Part shown: positions 24,265 to 34,215 of the stretch, one piece after another
Layout of the letters: each line of letters begins with the position of its first letter
Position numbering within the stretch: position 1 is the first letter of the stretch
Source: Hydractinia symbiolongicarpus
Lineage: Eukaryota > Cnidaria > Hydrozoa > Anthoathecata > Hydractiniidae
Length of the DNA stretch: 64,000 nt
Direction: 5' to 3'
Assembly (NCBI RefSeq): GCF_029227915.1
Contig: NC_079877.1
Coordinates: 14,509,351-14,573,350 of the forward strand
Made by a program: the position numbers and the translations under genes
The notes under the pieces: model-generated
Database searches by the model: none
What the model was told of the DNA's origin: nothing
The model's input: the letters and a program-made list of their open reading frames with translations, nothing else

Positions 24265-24450
24265 CTAAACTTTGTTTCTATTGGCGGCGCCCTTTTGTCC
24301 GACCGTCACATTTCCAAACAGGTTGGCGTACAAACGATCATTTATCCCACCCAGCTTGCACAAACATTTAAAACGAATTTTTGCGGTCAATTTAGGCAGC
24401 GAAGGCGAAAAAAAATTTCGACACAAAAATAATAATTCTTTGTTATAGTT
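24265..24450 (-). CDS. Possible terminal exon or repeat-derived peptide
   Basis: A minus-strand frame of 61 codons ends in TAG at 24,267-24,265. It is clearly GC-richer and more protein-like than its surroundings, with the segments KCLCKLGGINDRLYANLFG and NVTVGQKGAANRNKV. No start codon of good context lies in it, so it would be an internal or final exon. I cannot name a family; a high-copy repeat carrying this frame is an equal possibility. Confidence 0.2.
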   Translation of the reverse strand, partial: NYNKELLFLCRNFFSPSLPKLTAKIRFKCLCKLGGINDRLYANLFGNVTVGQKGAANRNKV

Positions 24451-24728
24451 TCAAGAACACAATTTCGAGGACTCTGAAAACCATTTCGCCAGGTATTTTA
24501 GTTATTGATTACAGCATTAATATTCATTCGAGATCCTATTTCATTTATGATCATGTTTATTTGAAAGAAAATCTTTAATGAAATGAGAAACCTAGCCAAC
24601 GCATTGGTATCGCGTATATTCATAAAAACCATAGGTGCAAAATTGCAGACCAAGTTTTTTAATTTGAGTTAAACAGAGAAATCTTGGGACACACAAAAAA
24701 GTGTTGATTCCACCAAAAATGGACAAAA

Positions 24729-24858
24729 TCTATATTATAATACACGTATACGTCTCTCTATCACGCAAAATAATACCGCAGTAGCCAGACACACAAAATA
24801 CGGTAAAAAATGAAGAAAAAGGGCAAACCTGTGAATTTATTCACGGGCCGCCAGCTAG
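24729..24858 (+). mobile_element. Short non-autonomous Helitron-like element, copy 3
   Basis: Begins TCTATATTATAATACACG and ends with a hairpin GTGAAT/ATTCAC followed by GGGCCGCCAGCTAG, between A and T. The hairpin arms differ from copies 1 and 2 but still pair, which is the compensatory pattern expected if the stem matters. The left border of tandem unit A lies inside this element (near 24,761). Confidence 0.7.
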
Positions 24859-27800
24859 TACTAAAGTAAAGTCCTAAGATGCAGAAGAGAATTGCTTAAT
24901 CATAGATTAAGAAGGCGGCAAAGTGACGCAGAGGGACCATCGTATTCTTGATATATGTTGCTGGGACGAAAGAAATACGGCGTATAAGGAAGCAAAAAAG
25001 AAGGCATTAGAGCGACATTAAGAGCACTTTTTTGCTACTATGGGACTGCTCCTACTTATGGCTAAGACAAATATGTAAATCACTGTAAATATGGCAGCGA
25101 TCTGCATCCATTAAATTTTGGTTTGACATTGTACTGAAGAGAAACCGAATGTTGATTTTGGACCTTTTGATCAATCACAGACATAGCTAATAGTTATTTT
25201 TTTCTGGTAACATAAAATCAAGTAGAGAAGCTTATTTGCAATCAAATTCAAAAATTTCGTCTATGAAGTTTTATGTTTGTACAAATGTTACTGGACGGAT
25301 GAATGTTCCGAAACCGACCTTAGATAACTGAAGAATTTTAAACGAATACGTTTCTTAATTTTTTTTTCAATATCTCGATTTCCAAGTAATTTAATCGAGG
25401 AATCACTGGCCATAATAAGAGAGCACAAAATAAAAAAATGTGAATGAAAGAACACAAATTTCGAGAAAAAGAAATCGAAAGGTGAAGAACGAAAAAACCT
25501 GTTTGGAATGGAAGTTAAATAATTTTATTTCATTATCTCTTTCATTACAGTGACATACAGGACCTTCCTCTTGGTTCTTAAAATTATTTTAAAATCTCGT
25601 GACATTTGGGAACTCTACGTCGGTTTTGTAAAAGTAGACTACATTTCGTACAAGGTCACGAGCTCCTGCGAAATGTAGGATACATTTTTTTTCGAAAACA
25701 CACGCCTTGCAATAATTCTTTAAGCTAGTTTAGTTGTTCTAGATTTCAGTTCGACAACGTGAAACATCTCGACATTCCTCTGCGAAAACGTAATTCTCTT
25801 TCAACAGTGTACCGAGGTATATACTGATATAACATTATCATTGTTAATGAGATCATGATGGGATTGAGCACAACGATGCTAATGTCATTGTGGAGGGTTT
25901 GGTCGTGTTTCGTGGAAAACACATAGAATTGTTTTCTTTGCGTTCTTTTATACTTTTGATGTTTTTAAAGCCTTGTATTCTATGACCTAGTGTCGTACTC
26001 GCATTAAATAGGAACTAATAAAGGTACAGGACAAAGCAACGGACATATAACATCAACACTAACGACTAAACTACAACATTGATCCATATGTACTATACTT
26101 TATTAAGTATAAAATGAAAAGTAATTATTTTTCTATTCTGAGTTTCATTTTCCTGCGACAATGTTCAAATCATATTGTTTATACTAAAAACAACAAAGTA
26201 TAAATATAAATAACTTTAACCATTACAAAAACTGTTCAGTCTGTACTGTTATTCTTAAGATCACTTAAAAGGCTTTTGTTAATGTATTTGCCTTCAGACC
26301 CAGAACCATTCCTTTTATAAAACAAAGATACATTGTTTATTGACTTCTTAATTGTCAATTGTTTTAAATTTTATATTTATTTTAGCCTATATGACGTTAT
26401 TAGTTTCTCGAAGTCCGCATATTTTGTTTTACAAAGATTCATTGATAATCCACACATTTCCTTTCCGCTTACAGAATAAAAAACAAGTACATTATTGGGA
26501 AGAAAATACAGGAAAGGAAAAAGATTGCTAAAGGAAAATTCACCAACAAAAATACCTCACCTTTTTTTTTCTATTAACATGTTTTATTTGTAATATTTAC
26601 CACTTTTGTTTATTATATAATATATTTTCTTTCTATTGTATTTCTATTGTCTCAACTGTAAATGGATTCCCTTTAATACTCCGATTTCATACATTATTCT
26701 TTTCAACAAGATCCTTAAAAGTTTATTTTTGGATTTTCTTGATATTTTGCGAGTTTGTAGTGGAGAGTACTTAATCTCATCCTCAAACGTGTCGTTCATT
26801 CATATCGAAACCAAAACGGTGTTTCTGTCTTTTTTTCCCTTTATACTTAACATGTAAGGTTTCATTAAATAGCTATCAGCCACCATATAATTTGTGGATA
26901 ATAGTGCCACGAATATCTAAAATGAATTGAAAGCAAAATTAAACCCGCGTAAAATATTGCAGGCTACCGGGACTCCTCCTTCATTATTTCTAGAATGCCT
27001 GTCATTGTATTGTATCAATAAACTTTGTCATTGTATCAATAAACTTTAAACTCACACTTAAGTTTATAACAGTGGCATAGGCAAAACTACTTAAGTACAT
27101 ATAGCACAAAAAAAACTTAGCTAGATACCCATCAAAGAATTTTGTTGAGTCCAACCTAGCTATCTCCTTTCACTTTTTAGCTATCCAGGTAACTGAACTA
27201 AAATTAACCAATCTCACTCATTTTAGTAATAATCAGCTTGGTGGATATAACAAGTAAAGGATAAAACCAGTTAATACTACATTAAGTATGTCCGTAGCTA
27301 ACAGATCAATGCAATTGCAGCTAACTGACTAAGGCTGCTCCTTACGATGAACGTTTTGTAACATTTTACCAAATTTACCTGCACTGCACAAGCTCTCACT
27401 TCCGATATTACTTTGGCTTTCCTTAAAAAAATTCGGCCATGTTCGGTAAATTATTAAATTAACAGCTATGATATATTCCACGAAACTATTCTTGCTCCGT
27501 ATATTTGTTTTCAACATTGCTTCACACAGCCGCTACCCAGGAATCTTCGTTCATATTTTAATAAGAAAAAAAATATAAATATAAATGAAAGATCGCACTT
27601 TTAACCAGGTTAAACCAAAGTTCTAATAGTTGAGTTTTTCTTGCTTATTATACATTTTTTATTAGGAATTTCTGCTGACTCAGCAATTTAGGTAATAAGT
27701 AAAAGTCTTTTATATACGTGTTAAGGTTGATATTTTTTAAGAATTAGGTACTTCTTTTAGAATATTTTTTCTGGCCAGTATGTATATATAAGCAAATATA

Positions 27801-28403
27801 AGAAATGAAGTGACTTATATGGTATATTTTTTTAAAAAAAGTTGTAAAAATCAAGTTCAATCCAGCGTACAAAATACTCCTAGCAATGCTATAAAAGTAA
27901 AGTTTACAAAGAATATGCTCATATGAATAATAAACACGCTGTAAAAATTTCATGGGCATGCGAAAAGTCGTCAGCATTTCTTAACGACATAAGCTGATCT
28001 TTTAAAATGGGCAGAATCTGAACATATATTCAATAGATGTAAGCAAGAAGAAATGGAACTGCGTTTCTTAAATGATTTTTACAACATGCATTGCAGTAGA
28101 ATAATTTTCAATCAATTGATTAAAGTAAATATGTAAGCCACAGTCAAGTTTAACAAAATTATAAAGAAATGCAAAAATAACTATTAAGGAAATTCTTCTT
28201 CTTTTTTTAAAGATTAGAAAAAGTAAAGTAAACAAAGGACAAAGACTGTTGTTCTTTTTCGCACAATCGCACTCCATCTTTTTTAGTTACGTAGTTTAAT
28301 TACAGCGCTGCATTCTTATGTTCGACGAAAACCAAAACCACGGGACGGCGGTCAAGGAATTTAAAGTCCACCAAAAAAACATCCGTGTAGAAAAGGTCAA
28401 GGG
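24859..28403. other. Non-coding 5' part of unit A
   Basis: Matches unit B but shows no conserved reading frame; the open frames on both strands are broken differently in the two copies. 27,000-27,060 has a local duplication of ATTGTATCAATAAACTT. Confidence 0.5.
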
Positions 28404-28594
28404 GTGAACTGGTTAAATTTCATTCACTTTGCATGTGTACAGGAGTTTCAGTGTGACATATGTTCGAAACCAACTCAACCGTGTGACATAAAAACGGAAG
28501 TAGCTAAACACTTTCGCATCGTTTATTTTCTCATAGGTTTTTACCAACTATACTTTTCTAACAGTAGCAGCGATCGTACAAGCTCACGTTAAAT
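28404..28594 (+). promoter_or_regulatory. Conserved proximal promoter/5' UTR of VWA gene A
   Basis: This block is almost identical to 38,335-38,527 (only a few substitutions), far more so than the flanking upstream DNA. It holds two GTGTGACATA repeats (28,451-28,460 and 28,481-28,490), an ETS-like ACGGAAGT (28,494-28,501) and a TATA-like TATACTT (28,549-28,555) 46 bases before the ATG. It is also open in one frame in both copies, but that frame stops just before the ATG and is probably fortuitous. Confidence 0.5.
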
Positions 28595-31500
28595 ATGAAG
28601 ATTGCACAAATTATTATGTTTTGTTTGATTTGTGTTTTCTCTGCACATTCAAGAACTAACATACCGAAACGGGACTGCAAGAACTATCGAACATCTGACG
28701 CAGAGAAAAGGACTGTTTCTGAAGAAGAAGAAGGTACTATAAAAAAGGGATTTTAATTAATTAATGTTATTCAACAACGAAAGATTAGAATTAAAAAGAA
28801 TAAGTAATTATTTGGGCTACGCAATATAACTGTTGTTTTCACCCTTCGAATTGACGAAAAGTATATTTTTTAAAAATGATAGTTAATTATACAACACAAC
28901 ATTGCATGCATTTTATATGTTTCTTTGTTTCTTTCTTTTTTGGCTTGTTTGTTTGTTTGTTGTTTTCTATACAAAATTACATTTTATATTCCTAATTAAT
29001 ACTATCATTTGTCATGTGGAAAAATCAAAAAGGAATAAAGTTCGGTTACCATTATCAAAAATGTTGAGATACAGTTGTATCACAATCGCCGTTACCATTT
29101 TAATAAAAAAGACATGTTGTAAAACAAAGTGCTGCAAGAGATTTTCCACAGCAAAGTATGTAGAAGGAGAGTTTTTTTCTATCTTTACAACAGTTGCATA
29201 AAATTACCTATTTTAATGAAAACCAACCTTAAACTGATGGCAAAAACTCGGAGAAATTAGCTAATTCTCCTATATACGACAAATTAGTAAAAACACTATT
29301 GAACTAGTATGTTCATTAAAGAACAAAATACCATAGTGTTTAAATGACATTAGGACTATAGATCTAAATTATACCGTATGAGAATGCCGCAAACACATTC
29401 ACATGGAGACCTTTTGATAAATCTGAATCTTACAAGAAAATAAAAATAAACATTTTCATCTGAAGTATCATGAACAATTGTTTTTGCAAACAAATGCTGC
29501 TTCTTATTCTTTACATATATATTTATATCTTTTATTATTACACAGCCTCATTCTGTTCTCATTTCTGTTTTCAGTTTGTCCTCATCCCATCGATCTGTTG
29601 TTTATGACCGACTCTTCAAGAAGTATGATACCCAAAGTCTACCAAAAAAGCTTAGAATTTATGGCAACGGTAACCAAAGCATTTGATATTCAAGAGGAAG
29701 GAACACACGTGGCAGTTATACAGTATGCCACAAACGCCAGAATAATATTTGATTTTAACAAATTTAAAGGCGAAGCCATGAGCAAAGAAAAGGTTGTAGA
29801 TGAAATAAAGAATATTCCTTCCAGTAATGGAGAATCAACAAGAATGGATAAAGCCTTGAATCTTGCTTTTAAAGTATTCAGTAAGAAACATGGAGGGCGA
29901 AAAGGCATTCCAAAAGTAAGTTTATCTCTCTTATAGAATACCAGGTTGAACTTGAAGAATTCTCACCAGTTCCGCTGCCTCCACAACGAGAGACTTGAAC
30001 CTGAGATTGTTGGACAAGGCGCACCGCGGGTTCTGATCCTCTACTTAGGCACGTAGTTGTAAAAATGAAACATGAGAGTATATTTATTAGTTTACAAATA
30101 GACAACCATAATCATTTATAGGCACACAGCTCTCTTTCTTACATCTTTTACATGGTCAAAATTCATCTCAAAATGCTCAGTTTTTTTCTTTTTTTGTGTG
30201 TTCATTGCTTAAAATTGTTATGATGTCCTTATTTTCCGTCATTATCATATCACTATCGAAGGTTCGATTGGAGTGTGTCCAACAGTTAAATTCCATTTTT
30301 TAAATAATCGCCCCTACTCGAATAACCGCCTCATTCGAATAGGCTTTCCTTAAAGACGCAAATTTTAAATAAGCGGCCAGAGCGCTTATTAGATTAATTA
30401 CGGTATGTACTTTTTGAAGAATTTTTAATTTTCTTCATGCATTTTGCACAAAAGTAGTTGTTATTTTCCTTACCAAAATGTTTGACAAAAACGAAGGTCT
30501 CTATGAATTAAAATGCTACAATCATTTCTATGGCGTGAAAATGAAACTCGTTTTTTTCACCTTAGATTGCTATCCTTGTAACTGATGGTCTTCAATCGTA
30601 TACTAAAGAGAGACCTGAACCAATAAAAATATCGAAAAAGCTGCAAGAAACAGGTGTCCACGTATATACGGTTGGTGTCGGAGTGAAAATTTCCAAGTAT
30701 GAGTTGAAACTAATGGCTTCTGATTATAACAGTACATTCAGCTCATATGACCTCAAAAATCTAATGAAATTTGCAAAGAAAATCCCGAGAAAAATATGTG
30801 AAGGTATTGGATTTATGTAACTAATTCCAAACAATCTCTCAAGAAATATAGAGATAAGGCATAAAAGGGTCAACAGTATTTTGCTATGTATCTAAGGGCT
30901 TCTTAGAGCTAGGGAAGAGTGATTTCCATCCCAAACCACTTCGAAGTTTTCAATAGGCTTTCCAAATTGAATCACTCCTGCCGCTGCTGTAATATGTAAT
31001 AACAGGAAGCAAATGGTAGCAGTAAATATATGCTTGCCTTACCGCTTGCTTCTTTTTTAATTATGATATTCCGCTTTTTACGTATTTTTTTGAAAAATGC
31101 CCCCTGAAAATATTACTTTCCTTTAATATGTTTAGCTTTCTTTGTAAAATTAGAGTTGCAGAAAGACCTTTTTAGCTTTCTGCAAATTTAGCATTTAAGA
31201 AAGAGAAAATAGTAAAGGAAATATGAAAAGAATGACTCGCCCCATGTGCTTTTTTATTTGTTTCAAACAAGTGTTTGATATTTGAAAATAAAATGATAGA
31301 GAATACCTTTGAAGTGTGTAAATGCTGTTCTGTTAGATGTTGAATTGATTTCACCGACACCAAAACCTACGCATAAAACAACGAAGAATAAAGGATCTGT
31401 GACGGAAGGTATTATTACTCTTTTTATATTTCACACAAAATACCGGCGACAGGATCAGCTTATATTAACTGTGAAGTCACACAAAGTCTAGTAATGAAAA

Positions 31501-31908
31501 ATTACGTATTATTCTTGTAACAAAATATGTCTAGACTGTAACAATTGCAATGTTCATTTAAATTACTGCAATGCATGATCTGTATTATATAACAAGAAAA
31601 CCTTTGTGTTTGTAACACATGTTTCAACTCAAAAATGATTGTCATGAATTCAGGAAATGCCTTATTTCGTATATCCCAGCAGGAAGAATTCATGAACTCT
31701 TGAATAGTAAAAGGACACGAGCGAATAGGCTTTTAAAAGTCGAAATCAGGAATTGTATCCAGAAGAGAATTGACATATATTGGACAAGTTATTTCACTGA
31801 TTTTAATACGGCTTCTCTCCATCATTGCTAATACATGTTATCATGTAAGGAAAGTATTTCCATTATGAAGATTATTTTTTGTTTTTAGAATGTCCGTTCG
31901 ATGAGTAA
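28595..31908 (+). CDS. Secreted single-VWA-domain protein, gene A (five exons, 269 residues)
   Basis: Exons 28,595-28,733, 29,575-29,915, 30,566-30,803, 31,337-31,408 and 31,889-31,908 all have GT-AG introns and join in phase (810 bases with stop). Residues 1-20 are a signal peptide (MKIAQIIMFCLICVFSAHSR). About 21-46 form a charged segment ending in four Glu. The VWA domain spans about 52-235, with all MIDAS metal-site elements: Asp59-x-Ser61-x-Ser63, Thr135, and Asp167 in VTDG. Cys48 and Cys238 bracket the domain, as in matrilin/VWF-type A domains, and could form a disulfide. A possible N-glycan site is Asn215-Ser-Thr. Exon 4 encodes a Thr/Pro/Lys linker; exon 5 ends in ECPFDE. VWA domains bind matrix or cell-surface ligands through the metal site, so an extracellular adhesion or defence role is plausible but unproven. 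Gene B is intact as well. Confidence 0.85.
29930..30060 (-). mobile_element. tRNA-derived SINE fragment in intron 2 of gene A
   Basis: On the minus strand a B box-like AGGTTCAAGTCTC (30,002-29,990) sits in a repeat that is also present at the same place in gene B (39,812-39,890). Insertion therefore predates the duplication. The end nearer 30,060 is longer in A than in B. Confidence 0.45.
30303..30408. repeat. Dispersed CTCGAATAA repeat in intron 2
   Basis: AATAATCGCCCCTACTCGAA through GATTAATTACGGTATG, also in gene B intron 2 (40,215-40,290, shortened). Repeats of this type (CTCGAATAA with GCGC-rich blocks) are dispersed in invertebrate genomes; class not determined. Confidence 0.45.
30905..31060 (+). 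mobile_element. Eroded piggyBac-type MITE relic in intron 3 of gene A
   Basis: GATTTCCATCCCAAACCACT and the following 100 bases resemble the left half of the complete element at 59,260. Gene B has the same relic in a longer form (40,765-41,030), so the insertion predates the duplication and A lost part of it. Confidence 0.4.
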
Positions 31909-32545
31909 AGAAGCTTGCAAGCAGAATAAGGTCCTTTGGAGAAAGTCTCTAACTGATTATATAAAAGGCTTAAAGATGGCTGCTGTGGACCATGTTATCT
32001 CAGAAAAGTAAAGATAAAACAACAAACTATAACTATACATCAACTGTCATTTATTTAATTTTACTAACAGGTTAATTTTTATCTTATTTTGAGTTTGCAT
32101 TTTTGTGCGATCTGTTAAGAAGTTTTCTTTATAAACGGATTCACTTGGGCCTTTTACGCGTTTTACCGAAAATTTATTATTACTTATATATATATAAACA
32201 CATGTATTGGCTTGAACGTAAGAATACAATGTTATGTATACTTTTTAGCATTTTTTATATATAGCACTCTTACAGCATATATAACCTGATATGAGACTTA
32301 CAAAGTATAATCTTTGTTATCACACACAGCCCTATATTGTTGTTTTTTAGTTCTTGACTTTGTAAAATTAAGGAAGTCACAATTTCTTTTTTTTTCTAAG
32401 GACTTAACAAATAACGTACTTCTAAATAATTCTGTCGTTCAAAAATATTGATTAAAAAGAATAATTTAATTGGTGGGATACTTTTGCTTTTTTATGTGAA
32501 AATTCTGGACTGGAAGCGAAAATAAAAACTTTCTACTTGCTATAT
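31909..32545 (+). other. 3' untranslated region and polyadenylation signal of VWA gene A
   Basis: Conserved with 41,746-42,350 including AATAAA at 32,521-32,526 within a block that is nearly identical in both units. A 36-codon frame (ATG at 31,901) overlaps the stop codon in another phase in A; the equivalent frame in B is broken by stops, so I treat it as untranslated. Confidence 0.5.
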
Positions 32546-34120
32546 ATTTCGTCTGAAAAATATACTACACGAATTTGATATTCTATACTATGCTTTGAGT
32601 AACTTTTCAGGAATCTTCCTTCCACTTTCCACAATAGTGTATTTAGGACGTTTTGTCATGCTCTAATTTTGATTGGTTGGGAATCGTTGCAACGTAAACT
32701 AAAATAATTTAGCCCTGTTCCAAGAACGTTTTGCTCTTTATGTCAAAACTTCAAATTACAATGAGACAAAATACCCTTACAAAATACACGCTTCTTTCAC
32801 TTTAAGAAGCGAAAGAAGCAGTGGGTACGAGTTTGTAGCTGTTACAAATTCACTTTAGATGACCTGTTCTGAGGATATAGTAGAGTCATAGAATGCTTTT
32901 AAAAAACAGTAATAAACTTGATCGATGCATTGATGTTAAAGTAGGTAAATGTATTACGTAAATAAATAATTTATTTCGTGTTTTTTTAACTCCTCAAAAA
33001 ATTGATGTGTCCGCTATAGAGAGGTGACTTTCAAAAGAAATGTTCACCAGGCTGCAAGAATTTGTGTGCCCTTTAAGTGTCCGCTATAAACTGTCCCTTT
33101 TATAAAAGTTATCTGTAAGATTTTGACCGTGATTCAGCCGTCTCCTGGAAAAACCGTCCGCTATAACAGGATATCCGCTATAGCCAGATTGAACTATATT
33201 AAGAACAAAACCTTATCTTACAGATGTGTACACTATGTAACAGAAATTGTTAGTTACGTTAAGTCCGTCAACGTCATAAGTCCCTGAACGTCTTAAGCGC
33301 ATTCCGGGAAGAAGGAGGTAAAGAGGGGGAATGACCTTACTAAACGGGATTGTGTTGCGTTGTTATTAATACCATTTTCCCAGTGCAACAGACCATAATG
33401 GTTAAAAGTGGGGAAATAAATACGTGTTACTTAAGAAGAATATTAACGCCAGCGTAAGTGTCTTTCAGTAGCAGAGGACTTAAACTAACAAAGAACTTAA
33501 ACTTATCTACAAACCCAAAATTATTATGATATTTAATGGAGGCATATTTTTCTGTGTGAATTTAACTTTTGTAATATTTTCTAAATTTTTATTGTACTTA
33601 TAGTCTCGATATTATTAAATGATCTCGTCCTAATGGGTTGATGTTATCATGTTTTTGGTAGGCAGAAGTCAAAAAATATTCCCTTTTATTTAAATGAGTA
33701 TTCCTGATATATCATTTCAATTATCGTTCCTATCAGAGCCCAAGATGTCCTTTAATACTAAAACTCGAAATTAAAGAAAATTCAATGTTTTTATATGAAA
33801 TCCTAAACTTTTGATACGTGACCAATTTTTTCCCCTTTTCTTTCGGATTCCACTTGAAATCATGAAATTCGGATTTAATTAAATACAATACGTACAAACC
33901 AGGTAATATTTTAATTACTTACAACGCCTTCTTTCTTTTATAAGACTAGTCGATAGAACCTGGGGATTTTTCCTATAGACAGACGTATACGGATATTATA
34001 ATATACTACGATTGTACCAGCTTTGATTCCATTTGGCAAAGGTCTGTCCCACAAATCCACTTCATCCATATTTAGAGACCACAAAAAAACCTGGTGTATT
34101 TTTAAATATAAACGAATAAT
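32546..34120. other. Non-coding 3' part of unit A
   Basis: 32,785-32,820 is an inverted repeat (GCTTCTTTC / GAAAGAAGC) conserved at 44,068-44,100. 33,005-33,200 has repeated GTCCGCTATA motifs typical of Tigger-like MITEs. 33,945-34,007 is an inverted, shortened Helitron-like copy (minus-strand TATATTATAATATCCG, CGACTAG end). Confidence 0.45.
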
Positions 34121-34215
34121 GTCACGCAGAATGATAACCGCAGTAGCGCGACACACGAAATGCGGTAAAAAAATAAATGGCAAACCCGTGAATTTATCCA
34201 GGGGCCAGCAGCTAG
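34121..34215 (+). mobile_element. Helitron-like element, copy 4 (5' truncated at the duplication junction)
   Basis: From GTCACGCAGAATG to the hairpin and CAGCTAG it matches copy 3, but the 5' TC end and GTCT segment are replaced by the 3' border of unit A (ends AAACGAATA). It therefore marks the junction of the two tandem units. Confidence 0.65.

Larger units (their letters stand above)
24761..34120. repeat. Tandem duplication unit A (about 9.4 kb)
   Basis: Collinear with 34,121-45,509. Matching landmarks include 24,860-24,900 with 34,217-34,257; 25,150-26,400 with 34,260-35,520; 27,330-27,440 with 37,190-37,310; the VWA exons; the hairpin at 32,785-32,820 with 44,068-44,100; and 34,010-34,118 with 45,370-45,508. 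Unit A has about 250 bases (24,905-25,155) that unit B lacks. Outside exons the match is interrupted by many indels. Each unit has one VWA gene. Confidence 0.85.

Noticed and set aside
28404-28592. 62-codon frame upstream of VWA gene A, similar in unit B
   Set aside because: The DNA is conserved as a whole, the frame ends just before the true ATG, and the block has promoter-like motifs; no sign of protein-level constraint.
28902-29201. 99-codon plus-strand open frame between VWA exons 1 and 2
   Set aside because: It lies in intron 1; the unit B counterpart begins later, diverges and runs differently, so the frame is not kept.
29690-29908. Minus-strand open frame opposite VWA exon 2
   Set aside because: Antisense shadow of the VWA coding exon; the sense frame has the domain signature and splice borders.
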